DNA from: JBLIRR01 sp049472395
Lineage (GTDB): Bacteria; SZUA-182; DTGQ01; JBLIRR01
Direction: 5' to 3'
Assembly: GCA_049472395.1 (NCBI GenBank)
Contig: JBLIRR010000031.1
Span: 1-64,000, forward strand
Length of the DNA: 64,000 nucleotides
Part shown: piece after piece, positions 52,642 to 63,500 of the stretch
Layout of the letters: every line of letters begins with the position of its first letter
How positions within the stretch are numbered: position 1 is the stretch's first letter
Notes under the pieces: generated by a model
What the model was told of the DNA's origin: nothing
The model's database searches: none
What the model saw: the letters and a program-made list of their open reading frames with translations, nothing else
Made by a program: the position numbers and the translations under genes

Positions 52642-53712
52642 TCAGTAAAATTTTATATCCAACATCTCCCCGTTTTCCAAATTCCCGCTGATATTCCCAG
52701 CTATTTCAGTTTTGGTCATGAATAAATCATACGTGTAATTTAAAGTATTCGGATCCATAGAGTAATTCGTGATCCTATAATCTCGTGGTTTAGGGCCATA
52801 CCTCCAAATATTTTCCGGGACTACCGGTGCTTTATATTCATTCGCATAAAAAATCATCATCATGTTTTGAATATTGCGCACGTAAGACATAAAAGCGGCC
52901 CGATATGCCTGATCCATTGCTGACTCAGTCACAATAATGCGGTCAAGCGCGGCCTCAGCCAGTTGGACACGTTCGGGCTTGTGCCTATTATTATCGATAA
53001 TATACTGATATAGTTTTTTAATACGCTCGTAAGGTATCTCCGTTTTTCCCGTTTGACTTTGAAATAAAAGCTGGTTAGCCTCAAAATTAGGAAGTCCGAA
53101 ATGGATTTCATCCAAGGACAGCTCTCGCCATTTTAGAGATCCCTTATCGGTCATTTTGGACACCTGCGTAAATAAACTTCTGGCCTCTTCAAAGCGCATG
53201 GCTCTTTTTTTCACCTGGGCTTCTTTGTAAAGCCTTTCAGCCTCTTCATTGTTCACAGCCGGCTTTTGCTCATCGATTGTTCTCAATCCCAGCTCTGATA
53301 AACGCTTCCCCATTTCTTTTCCAGCCCCATGTCCGATACTCACAAAAGCATTATAGATTCCTAGATAATCTAAGCCGGCCAAAGAAATATCCGAGGAAGT
53401 CACAATGGAAGGTATGCCTTCTGCCTCAAAAAGAAGCGTGATTTTGGCTGTACTCGCCCTCTCCACCAGGGACACAATAACACGCAATGTCCCTCTGTGT
53501 TTTTGTTCTTCTGTTTTGACGAATTCTATAGCATTAAAAAGAGTCACCTCCTGAAGCGCAGAATCAACAGCTGCTTCCTTCATCTCCTTCTTTTCCAAAG
53601 GATACCAATTTTTATTCCAAAACTCAGTGACCAAAAGCATCCGGCAAGGCGTCGCCGCATACACATTCCCGCAAAGCAATAACACACAAATAATCAATAA
53701 TTTTTTCCCCAT
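52642..53712 (-). CDS. exported protein of unknown function with TPR-like helices
   Basis: The product is 356 residues with a signal peptide (KKLLIICVLLLCGNVYA). The first third alternates strands and helices (CRMLLVTEFWNKNWYPLEKKEM, LRVIVSLVERASTAKITLLFEAEG), reminiscent of small periplasmic alpha/beta domains. The middle (NNEEAERLYKEAQVKKRAMRFEEARSLFTQV) looks like a TPR-type helical pair. The C terminus is beta-rich (RDYRITNYSMDPNTLNYTYDL, ENGEMLDIKFY). No family was recognised. It ends in TGA. It lies downstream of, and co-directional with, the LVIVD-repeat gene, with a gap of about 190 bases. Confidence 0.7.
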   Translation of the reverse strand: MGKKLLIICVLLLCGNVYAATPCRMLLVTEFWNKNWYPLEKKEMKEAAVDSALQEVTLFNAIEFVKTEEQKHRGTLRVIVSLVERASTAKITLLFEAEGIPSIVTSSDISLAGLDYLGIYNAFVSIGHGAGKEMGKRLSELGLRTIDEQKPAVNNEEAERLYKEAQVKKRAMRFEEARSLFTQVSKMTDKGSLKWRELSLDEIHFGLPNFEANQLLFQSQTGKTEIPYERIKKLYQYIIDNNRHKPERVQLAEAALDRIIVTESAMDQAYRAAFMSYVRNIQNMMMIFYANEYKAPVVPENIWRYGPKPRDYRITNYSMDPNTLNYTYDLFMTKTEIAGNISGNLENGEMLDIKFY

Positions 53713-53899
53713 ATGTCTATCCTATAACTTCTATATTCTTTTTATTAATCTCATTATAGAAAACAATTTAATAAATTCTGATCGGTTTATTTGGAGAAAA
53801 AATTTTGTAATATCTTCTAAGAAAAAGAGAAGAAATAGTGAAGGGGTAATATTGAAAAAACGGTTAGGTGGAAAGTTTTATAAGTTACAAGTAAGCCTC

Positions 53900-56800
53900 C
53901 TATAAGTCTCTATAAGTCTCATAATAGTATTTCATGAGCAAATAATATTGATGGGGATAAAGTTGATAGATCCTCTGTTCCTCTTTGTCCCGGATCTCAT
54001 TATAAGACCAGATTATGGTAAATCGGAATATTGTGTAAAGCTTCTCCTCGCTCATCCGGTCTTCTTTCAATGTGTAATAATAATCTGTTGCCTTCATATC
54101 ATAAATGAGGATCTTCCCTCTGTCATCCCATCCCCTTCTAAGCTGAAAATAGCCTGGGCCTAAACAGTTCGGGTCCCAACGGAGAAGGAGGGGACCATCG
54201 TACGCCGTACTCCACCAGTCTAACCCCTTATTTACTTCAAGATACCATTTGATTATTCTCTCGCCTGTCTGATGAATCACCTCTTCTAATTGAGTGGAGT
54301 ATGCATCAGAGGGCATGAGTGCGAGGTGCATCGCAACCGGGATATCCGACCAATACTTTTCTTTTTCTAAAAATTCATCCGCTCCAAGCCCTATGATAAT
54401 AGAGTCTATCTCATCCATGCCATACTCTGATTCTCCCCAAAGCTCCAGTCCACAGGCAAAGTGATATGATTCATCCGACAATCCATTGCAGTTATTATCC
54501 TCCCCATCATAAATGTCCACACCTTGTGGATTCACGAACGGAGCCGTATCATCACAATCACCGCTCTTAAGCACATACTGAGCATATGCATCTGACGGAT
54601 TATAGTAGGTAAGAACAAAGGTATTCGGGTCCCCAAATCCATCCTGGTCAAGATCACGGTAATAAATTAATGGTTCTCTCGCCTGATACTGTCTTTCATA
54701 AATACTCAGAAGGCCATGGGCGAATTGACAATAGGTGTTGATTTTATAAGTGCCTTTCTGATCAAAGGTGTAGTCTGCCTTAAAATGTCCCCACTCCTCC
54801 GCATCCTCCGTGAAATAGACTTCCTCTATCTCTTCCTTTCCTTTTCCAGGTGGTTTTACAAGCGCCCACACCCTTGTCCCGGGATCTGGTTTTTGTATTG
54901 TCACCCACAAGGGCACAGAACCCCAGAAAATCGTGCCATCCGGCATTGTCACTGAGGGGCCTTGATACCCGGACATGGAGGGAATACCGAAGGAAGTGGT
55001 CTTCGCCAACCTGCCATTTACTCCATCTTCAAGGATAGGCTTTTGGGGAGAATAATAGTCAATAGCATCAGAGGAAAGACGGTATGCATCATACAGGTTT
55101 ACACCGGAGTAAATGGAGGTAAAGAAGAGTTGTGAGAAGGCACAGCGGCCTTCCTCTCCGAAATAGGCCGTCTGGTCGTCAGAGGTACTGCACACATAGA
55201 TCCTCTGTGGGGCCTGTGTAACAAATCGGTATGCGTGCGGAGTATCTATGAGAAGCACGTGGGTGCATTTCGGAAGCTCATCAAGCCACCTGTTTAACGT
55301 ATCCGGATCAAGGTACTCGGTTTCATTAAGGCTGACCGCTACCTTGTGCTCATGCATCTCTGCCCGTCCAATAAGGTAGATAAAAAGCAGGTCTGCCTCC
55401 TGGGCAAGTTCATGTAAGCTGCAATAAATCGTCTCCGGAGTAATCCTTTCCCCGCCAGGTTCCGGCAAGAGGCTTACCCTGGAAAATTGTTTTTCAAGAA
55501 GGACCCACTGAGCATGAGAAAGAAGATCTGAGAAATAGTGTGTATCTTTCTCGTAGCCTGCAATGAGCAACGCATTTCTTTCTCCCTTAAGGTTTAAGGT
55601 ATAGCTGTAAGGTAATGATATAGCGCCTTTAGTATTTTGCGCAAAGATAAGCAGGCTGTGAGGGCCTTTTTTCGTAAAGCCTGTATGGGTACCTTCAAAT
55701 ACTCCTTTACCTCTCTGCTCAAAATCAATTCTGATAAGGTCTCCCGTGGATATTTCCTGATTATTTGAGGATACTTGTGGGCTCAAGGGAGTATGAGCCA
55801 CTACCCCCCATACCCTCTCTATTCCGATAAGATCAGATACCTCTGCCCTCATTGTGATCTTTTGATTGATTGTGATTGCGTTGGAATCAGAGAGTAGTTC
55901 CATTGAGGTTATGACCGGCTGATCTTGACAAACAAGATAACTTCCTCCTAAGGATATATTGTGAGCAAGAGAGCGATTATCAAGTCGTGGAAATTGTGAG
56001 GGCTCATGACGTATCTCAAGATCCTCGCGCAAAAAATTTTCTATTGCACTCATAGCGGAGCATGCATTATCATAGGCACCAGCTAGGGTGGCCCCAGCCT
56101 GAAGGTAATTCAAAAGATAGTAAGTAAAGGAGATGAGGCCATGGGAGTAAAGGGAAGATCCTCCTTCAGGAGCAGAGGTTATGATGCAGCGGTTTTCTCC
56201 TTTAAGATGATCGATGAGGGGAGTGGAATTAGAGGATTCCATGATGATGCTGATTTGGGGAATTCCGTCCTCATCCTGAAGTTCATCGAGCCACTGCCCG
56301 AGGGGCGGGTCAGCATTGAGAAGAATTAAAGTAAGACTTGGTGTACCACGCTCTTTCGCCCAGGCGAGTGCTTCCCTGAGGCCCTGACTGCTCGACGACA
56401 CACCAACACTATCGTGAGCGGGATCACCATCCTTAACCGGGTCTGCCTCATACTCTTTATGAGAGTCACGTTCTTCATTAGGGTGAGTGAGGTAGAATAT
56501 CCTTTCTCTGCTATATCCCCTTTCTAAGAGTGTCAAATAGGCATACTGGGCGATGGCGCATGTTTCTTTTTCTCCTGCAACAATGATAGCCAGGGGTAGG
56601 TGTGCTTTCTCATCCCAGGTGGGAATAGTAACATTGATGGGGATCCTTCCGGTTACACCCCCAAGAGGAGGGATATGAGGATCATGGGTTGGAGATTGGG
56701 TGAAGTTCGGATCAATAATCGTGGCGAGTATATATGCCTTGCCATTATAAGCATTAGTCGTGTGTGGTGACACAATCCCTTCGGAAGTCACAGTCAGTAT

Positions 56801-59800
56801 CGTTGGATCTGAAGAATGAAAGTAAATCTGCTCTGTTATATCCCCGCTCCCGTCGAGATAGTGCCCTGTGGCCTTAAGAGCTATACTCTCTTCAGGATTC
56901 GTGATAGTTGGTGTGTGAGAGTCACCCATCGGAAATTCCAAAGAATCTATTTTTAAGGGATCTATAGAAAGGGTGATTGTGCAGAGCGTATGAGGCCCTT
57001 TAGACGTGATCATCTGTGGGGGTTGCGTTGAAAAAGGATATTCCAGCGACCAAAATTTTTGCCTGGCCTCTGAGAAAAGGGCCTCCAGAAGGTGGACCCG
57101 TTGCGTGTGAGAGATGCCTGTATCTGCGAAAAGACCGGTCTCGCGTGAGGCCTTAAAAAGCTCAACAAGTATGCCGACAAAAGAATGGCTTCCGGTTGAG
57201 TCAAGGTATGATGCGCCATCATCGGTGCTGGTTATAATAGTCCGTGTGTAAAGAGGAGTAGTTGAATCGATAAGATCATCGCAGAAAGATCCCGAGGAGC
57301 CAGATTCCACAAGGCAGATAAGGTCACGCCCTGTCCTTTCCTGAAAACTGTCAAGGGAGTATTTTAGGGTATCAATCCTATTCGGATCAAGAGGGTCCGA
57401 GGCTTTGAGGATATGGCCCGGCATGATTTGGAAAGTATCCTTACCTCCAGGCCCGATGAGGGAGAGATAGAGGGGGCCCATATTAAGCCTGTTATAAGCC
57501 CAATCTGTGAGAGCATAGTGTACATCAGCCAATGTTGGGGCAAAGTCATCTACGACCAGAGGATTGGGAAGGTTATCTTCATCGATGTCCTGATAAAAAC
57601 CCGGGATAAGATAATACATAAAGTAGCAAGGATAGTTTTTATCCGAGAAGGTGGAGTAAATTTTATTGGATAAAGCTTGTATCGGGGGCCCGAGGCTATC
57701 TGGCATTGTAGCTGGCATCCCTGTGCATAGGACGAGATTGCCTTCTTGAAGAGGTGTATCGATAATATGGAAGACTATAAGGCCGCTCTCCCCATCAGCC
57801 ACATATGCGTAATTACCCTCTATGGTTACGTCATAGGCTCTTCCCTTAGTATCATGATTTCCAGCTAAGAAAGGAGCGGTCGGATCGCTGATGTCTAAAA
57901 TGACAAGGCCGCTATCCCCATCGGCTACATATGCATAATTTTCCTTTATGGCTACATCATAGGCACTCCCTTTAATATTATACCCTCCGACCAGAAACGG
58001 GGTGGTTGGATCACTGATGTCTAAAATGACAAGACCGCTATCTCCGTCAGCCACATAGAGGTAATTGTCTCTTATGGTTACTCCCTTTACATATCCGCTG
58101 GTAGTATACTTTCCCACCATGAGAAGGGCGGTTGGATCGCTAATATCTAAAATAACAAGATCCTTATCCCAGTCGGCTACATATGCGTAATTGCCCTTTA
58201 TGGCCGTATCAAGGGCTGCCCCATTCGTATCATAACTTCCTGCCAGGAAAGGGGCGATTGGATCGCTGATATCTATTATGGCGAGGCCCCCATTTTCATC
58301 TGCCACATATGCGTAATTACCCTTTATAGTGACGTCATAGCCATGCCCTTTGGTATCAAGCCCTCCTGCCAGAAAAGGGGTGGTCGGATCGCTGATATCT
58401 ACTATGACAAGACCATTACCCCAATTCGCTACATATGCGTAATTTCCCTTTATGGCCACACCAAAGGCTTCCTTTTCACCTATACCAAAGCCTGTCTCTT
58501 TGGTATCATAACTTCCGGCTAAGAAAGGGGCGGTTGGATCGCTGATATCTACTATGACAAGACCATTATATCCATAAGCCACATATGCGTAATTTGCTTT
58601 TATGGCCACATCTGCTGCATACCGTTTGGGAGAAGTATACTTACTCACGAGGGAAGGAGAAATTGAATGGGTGAGAGATACTACGACAAGGCCATTATTC
58701 CCATCAGCTATATATGCATGTTTGTCTTTTATGGTTAAACCCTCAGCAATCCCTTCTGTATCAAACTCTCCAACTAAGAAAGGAGCGGCTGGATCACTGA
58801 TATTTATAATGACAATGCCATCATTTACACCAGCCACATATGCGTAATTGTCCTTTATGGTTACATCCTCGGCATACTTGTTGATTTTATACATTCCAGC
58901 TAAGAAAGGCGTGGTTGAATCGCTAATATCTATAATAACAAGACCGCTATACCCATCAGCCACATAAACGTAATTGTCCTTTACGATGAGGCCCTTTGCA
59001 TCCCCTTTGGTGTCATACTGTCCGACCAAGAAAGGTGTGGTTGGATCGCTGATATCCAGAATGACAAGGCCGCTATCCCCACCGCTCACATAAGCGTAAT
59101 TGGCCTTTATGGCCACATCATAGGCCCACCCGCGGGTATCATATATTCCAGCCAAAAAAGGAGCCGTTGGATCACTTATATCTACTATAACAAGGCCGCT
59201 ATACCCATTGGCCACATAAGCGTAGTTGGCCTTTATGGCCACCGCATAAGCATTGCCCTTGATATCACACCCCCCCGCTAAAAAAGGAGTCATTTGGTCC
59301 TTGATATCTACTATTATAAGACCCTTATTTCTAGTGGCTACATAGGCATAATTCCCCTGTATGGCTATATCATAAGCATACCCATTTATAAAATCCGATC
59401 CGACAAGGGAGGGAGCGGTCGGATCGCTGATATCTACTATGACAAGATCACGATTCCCAGACGCCATATAGGCATAAGCACCCTTAATCACTATGCTGTA
59501 AGCATAGCTTGTATCATATTCCCCTGCCAGGGAAGGAACAATTGAATCGTAGAGATCGAGAATGACGAGAGCGCCATCCTCATCAACCACATATGCGGAG
59601 AAATCATTTATTACTATATCATAGGCAGTAAATTTTTCGGGATCATACACTCCGGCAAGAAAGGGAGCGGTTGGATCGCTGATATCTAAGATGATAAGGC
59701 CACCATCCCCACAAGCCATATATGCGCAAATGTCCTTTATGACTATGTCATGGGCATGCCCGGTGGTATTATATCCTCCAGCCAGGAAAGGAGTCATCGG

Positions 59801-60541
59801 ATCGCTGATATCTAATATAACAAGACCGTTATACTCGTCGGCCACATATGCGTAATTCCCCTTTACGGCTAAATCATAGGCACTTCCTCCGGTATCATAC
59901 CCTCTGACCGGGAAAGGAGCGGTTGGATCGCTGATATCCAAAATGACAAGGCCACTATCACCGCTTGCCACATATATATAATTGTCCTTCATGGCTATGT
60001 TATAAGCACTCCCTTTGGTATCATATCCTCCGGCTGGCAGAGGGATCGCTGGATCGCTGATATCTATTATGAGAAGACCGCTATTTTTAGTAGCCACATA
60101 TGCGTAATTCTCCTGTATGGTGAGGCTTCTGCAATCTAATACCATGAAATGCCCAATTGGAACCGGATTCTTTGGATCTTCAATATTAAGAATATATAAG
60201 CCATACCGGCTCGTAGCAAGTAGTGCATAATTATTTGATTTATAAGCTACAATATCATTCACAAGCCCAACAGGCAAAAAAGAAACCTCTTTTATGGATG
60301 CTCTATCTGTGACATCAAGAATAAGAAAACCGTGCTCTGTTCCACAAAAGGCATAAGTTGCCTGCATATGCGAAGGATATCGTTGTTTAATAATCTCTGT
60401 ACAGGTGATATCTCCCCTCTGCCTGTCCAATCTTCCGATAACTTCGAGATTTACCTTATCCTTCGCATAGCTCGACATGCAAAAGAGAATAAAACAAAAA
60501 CAGGTGATTGAAATTAGATAGATCTTTTTTGTGCTCATCAT
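53900..60541 (-). CDS. 2213-aa exported protein: about 21 LVIVD repeats, three degenerate caspase-fold domains, MopE-type motif
   Basis: After a signal peptide, residues about 60-925 hold roughly 21 repeats of about 43 residues with the core GLVILDISDPTAPFLAG (LVIVD repeats, beta-propeller blades). Three domains then resemble C13/caspase-fold peptidases: about 930-1170, 1310-1520 and 1655-1850. In each, the usual HG and DxCxSG catalytic motifs are altered (SLIGPGG with LVESGSSGSF; LILLNADPP with IIMESSNST; LIGRAEM with LLIDTPHAY), so none should be an active peptidase. Near 1960-2020 lies a MopE-type metal-binding motif: YYRDLDQDGFGDP, then GDCDDTAPFVNP and DNNCNGLSDE. The C terminus is unrecognised. 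The ATG overlaps the TGA of the macroglobulin gene, so the two are coupled. Confidence 0.88.
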   Translation of the reverse strand: MMSTKKIYLISITCFCFILFCMSSYAKDKVNLEVIGRLDRQRGDITCTEIIKQRYPSHMQATYAFCGTEHGFLILDVTDRASIKEVSFLPVGLVNDIVAYKSNNYALLATSRYGLYILNIEDPKNPVPIGHFMVLDCRSLTIQENYAYVATKNSGLLIIDISDPAIPLPAGGYDTKGSAYNIAMKDNYIYVASGDSGLVILDISDPTAPFPVRGYDTGGSAYDLAVKGNYAYVADEYNGLVILDISDPMTPFLAGGYNTTGHAHDIVIKDICAYMACGDGGLIILDISDPTAPFLAGVYDPEKFTAYDIVINDFSAYVVDEDGALVILDLYDSIVPSLAGEYDTSYAYSIVIKGAYAYMASGNRDLVIVDISDPTAPSLVGSDFINGYAYDIAIQGNYAYVATRNKGLIIVDIKDQMTPFLAGGCDIKGNAYAVAIKANYAYVANGYSGLVIVDISDPTAPFLAGIYDTRGWAYDVAIKANYAYVSGGDSGLVILDISDPTTPFLVGQYDTKGDAKGLIVKDNYVYVADGYSGLVIIDISDSTTPFLAGMYKINKYAEDVTIKDNYAYVAGVNDGIVIINISDPAAPFLVGEFDTEGIAEGLTIKDKHAYIADGNNGLVVVSLTHSISPSLVSKYTSPKRYAADVAIKANYAYVAYGYNGLVIVDISDPTAPFLAGSYDTKETGFGIGEKEAFGVAIKGNYAYVANWGNGLVIVDISDPTTPFLAGGLDTKGHGYDVTIKGNYAYVADENGGLAIIDISDPIAPFLAGSYDTNGAALDTAIKGNYAYVADWDKDLVILDISDPTALLMVGKYTTSGYVKGVTIRDNYLYVADGDSGLVILDISDPTTPFLVGGYNIKGSAYDVAIKENYAYVADGDSGLVILDISDPTAPFLAGNHDTKGRAYDVTIEGNYAYVADGESGLIVFHIIDTPLQEGNLVLCTGMPATMPDSLGPPIQALSNKIYSTFSDKNYPCYFMYYLIPGFYQDIDEDNLPNPLVVDDFAPTLADVHYALTDWAYNRLNMGPLYLSLIGPGGKDTFQIMPGHILKASDPLDPNRIDTLKYSLDSFQERTGRDLICLVESGSSGSFCDDLIDSTTPLYTRTIITSTDDGASYLDSTGSHSFVGILVELFKASRETGLFADTGISHTQRVHLLEALFSEARQKFWSLEYPFSTQPPQMITSKGPHTLCTITLSIDPLKIDSLEFPMGDSHTPTITNPEESIALKATGHYLDGSGDITEQIYFHSSDPTILTVTSEGIVSPHTTNAYNGKAYILATIIDPNFTQSPTHDPHIPPLGGVTGRIPINVTIPTWDEKAHLPLAIIVAGEKETCAIAQYAYLTLLERGYSRERIFYLTHPNEERDSHKEYEADPVKDGDPAHDSVGVSSSSQGLREALAWAKERGTPSLTLILLNADPPLGQWLDELQDEDGIPQISIIMESSNSTPLIDHLKGENRCIITSAPEGGSSLYSHGLISFTYYLLNYLQAGATLAGAYDNACSAMSAIENFLREDLEIRHEPSQFPRLDNRSLAHNISLGGSYLVCQDQPVITSMELLSDSNAITINQKITMRAEVSDLIGIERVWGVVAHTPLSPQVSSNNQEISTGDLIRIDFEQRGKGVFEGTHTGFTKKGPHSLLIFAQNTKGAISLPYSYTLNLKGERNALLIAGYEKDTHYFSDLLSHAQWVLLEKQFSRVSLLPEPGGERITPETIYCSLHELAQEADLLFIYLIGRAEMHEHKVAVSLNETEYLDPDTLNRWLDELPKCTHVLLIDTPHAYRFVTQAPQRIYVCSTSDDQTAYFGEEGRCAFSQLFFTSIYSGVNLYDAYRLSSDAIDYYSPQKPILEDGVNGRLAKTTSFGIPSMSGYQGPSVTMPDGTIFWGSVPLWVTIQKPDPGTRVWALVKPPGKGKEEIEEVYFTEDAEEWGHFKADYTFDQKGTYKINTYCQFAHGLLSIYERQYQAREPLIYYRDLDQDGFGDPNTFVLTYYNPSDAYAQYVLKSGDCDDTAPFVNPQGVDIYDGEDNNCNGLSDESYHFACGLELWGESEYGMDEIDSIIIGLGADEFLEKEKYWSDIPVAMHLALMPSDAYSTQLEEVIHQTGERIIKWYLEVNKGLDWWSTAYDGPLLLRWDPNCLGPGYFQLRRGWDDRGKILIYDMKATDYYYTLKEDRMSEEKLYTIFRFTIIWSYNEIRDKEEQRIYQLYPHQYYLLMKYYYETYRDL

Positions 60542-63500
60542 TCCTCTTCACTTAATTCATCTGTTACTGTCAGAATTACAGGTTTAGTTTCATCCCTAAT
60601 GCCAGGATTGTAATAATCAAAGGCGCTTGATTTCGGTGTGGAGACCTTAAGTGGATATTTGGCCTGTAACCGATAGCTCATAGTGAGGGGTCTTCCATAG
60701 GAAACAGGATGAAGGTAAAGACTGAGTTGTCTATTGGTTGATTCATATTTGAAAATTGTGCCTTTCTCAATCCCCTCTTCGAAATCCTCCCAAAAGATAC
60801 GAAATCCTGGCGGAATACCCAAATCGATCATCCCTATTTTGGTTACACTGTCAGGAACTGTATTGGTAACTGTGACAGTACATAAAATCGTATCATCAAC
60901 AGTGAGCGTTGTCCGGTCATAGCTAAGATCGATAGTAAGTGGAGGTTGTGTGGGCAGAGTGACGTCAGGCCAGGGAAGAAAATAGGTGCCAACGATCTGG
61001 TAGAGCAGATTGCCCTCTCCGATGAGGGTGATGCTGATGTTGTTATCCCCTGCGTCAGTATAGGGCGTAAGGTCAATCAACCTTACCACGCTGCTATCTA
61101 TAGGAGTGATTCTCATGATGGGCAGATCGCTCTTATCTATGGTTTGACCATTTATGGTAATAACGATCTCTCCATCCATCTCCTCAAACAGACCTGATAG
61201 GGCTTCCATGAGAACCCGCAGAGAGAGAACAGTGGCCTGGGTCTGTCCCCACAGCCCAGAGGCCTCCTTCTTTTGAATAATATAATCAAGAGACGCATCA
61301 ATTGTCCCCGGATATCGCCATCCGGCCTTGATCAAAGCATAGGTGATCATTGCGGTGGTCTCAAGGCTCAGGTAGTTCCCCCGTGTATAGGTAAAACTTT
61401 CCCCTCCTGAATCCCAATACACCATATCTTCCTCAACGATCTTTTCCGCCTCAAGGCGATCGAGGATGGATAAGCCTACCGGATCTTTTGGGTCCCCTTC
61501 TAACAGGGCATTAGCACAGAGGGCCAGGGTGTAATTGTCATCAATTTTTTCCACATGTGCCTTAATATACTTATTCCCTCTGACGATGCCAGGAGCATTT
61601 ATTGAATATCCGGAATGGATAAGGGCCCAGGTGGCATACGCAGTGGATTGAAGGCTGTTATTGAGGAGATTGAAAAGATCCCTCTCATCAGGGGGCCAGG
61701 AACCATCGTTTTCCTGCTTTTTTACCAGCCATTCCTGGGTACGGCGAATAAGCTCCGGGTCCACAAAATGCACCCTCTCCATATCGGCAAGCTCCATCAA
61801 ACCATATGCGGTCAGGATCGGCTTACCCGGTTCGCGACCATACCAGTCAAATCCTCCCCCCGGTACCTCGAAGGTGAGAAGGCGTTGATACCCGAGATTG
61901 ATATACTCTCGTGCCTTGATCTCGATTTCAGGATTTAGTTGATCTGTAGAGAGCATATAATCAAGGGCGAGCACATTTGGCCACGTCACCGACGTGGTTT
62001 GACAAAATCACCCGAAGGGGACTTTAAAGAGCTTATCCAACCCTTCCACTACCTGACTGAATATGCCTGGATAGACCTTGACCATAATCTTGTGTGCTTC
62101 ATCTATGGCCTTAAGGGGAAAAGAGAGTATATGACTGGTCTTATTTTCTCTCAGGCGCTCGCTGACTGTAAGGTGAAATTCCCTTCCATCGGGCACAACC
62201 TCGATCGTGCGGGCGATTGCATCACTCATCGTGGTGCCATAAGCGAACACTGTCAGCTCATGCCAGCCTACCCGGAGGGCCTTGATGCGAAAATAAGTCA
62301 CGGTCACCTGCCCGGGTTCAAGGTCGACATCCTTTTCCCTCACATCCATCAGGGAACACCATGGTCTGTTTTCATCTATCGCCAGCATTATTCTCACTCT
62401 TTGGGATTCGTTCAGATAGTTATAGAGTGCTACCGGCAGCGATATTTCATCGTTCTGTGTAAGGGTCACGGGAAGGTCCAGATCAACAAAGAAATCTTGA
62501 AATACCACAATTTTTTCTGTTTCCCCGCCCAGCTCGCCATCTAAGGTTGAGGCGAGAGCGCTCATACGCCAGGTGGTGATAGAATCTGCCATATTTACAT
62601 CCAGATAGGCCACACCATCCGAATCAGTGATAAGGGACGGCTCCCAAAGCAAGGTCTCCGGGAAATCACGTCTGATTTTCCGCGGCTCCTGCAGCTTTTC
62701 CGGGGTATCCTGGGATTTTATTCCTCCATAGCCGAGGGGAGCTAAAAATCCGTCTTCGGGCTCTACATAAGTAATACTTCCTCCGGCGGTTCCCAACTCA
62801 TGTGCCCCAAAAGAGGAGTTTCCCCACACAGAATATCCACCCGGATATCCGAGCCTGATCGGCTTTGTGAGGACAATATCATCTATGGTCCTAGCCACTT
62901 CATCAGGCCCATTACTGATTAGAGTAAACTGATAATTAAAAAACTGAATCTGCTCCACTCTATAGACATTTCCCCATGGATCACGGTAATCTTTGATCTT
63001 TCCCTCCCTCACTGCTTCCTGATAGGTAAAGTTATCATATATGCGCAGGTCAACCAAAGCCTTGAAAATTTCCTCAGCATCCCGATCGATGCGGCCCACT
63101 AATCTCTCCTGCATTCTTTGTATCAGATCAGGATAGCTGCTTTCATTTAAGCCGGGATCAGGCGGCTCCTCTGCTAAAGCGAAGGCAACCTCGGCTATCT
63201 CCGGCTCTCCCTTATCGAGGTCCTTACAGGTTACAGCCTCTTCAAATGGGACTATAAGCGGCCAAAAGCGCGGCTTCATGATTTCCTCCTCCATATTAAA
63301 ATAGAGTTTGAGTAATCCCGGGCGATTCTCCTGTAAAGCATAGACCGCCTCATCCACAATGTTGACTCCCAGTGCCACTGGTTGAGGAGGCATTACCTGG
63401 AACTCGATCTTTGCCTTTTCTCCGGGAAGATAGTAATCTTTATCTAGTGTGGCTGTAACCTCGATTTCCTCGGCAGGATTTACATAAACTATTTTTTTGT

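Noticed and set aside
53627..53905. Forward 92-aa frame between two reverse genes
   Set aside because: AT-rich, overlaps the start of the reverse exported-protein gene, no ribosome site.
61939..62544. Forward 201-aa frame across the macroglobulin TGA
   Set aside because: Antisense to conserved thioester-domain sequence; no domain recognised.
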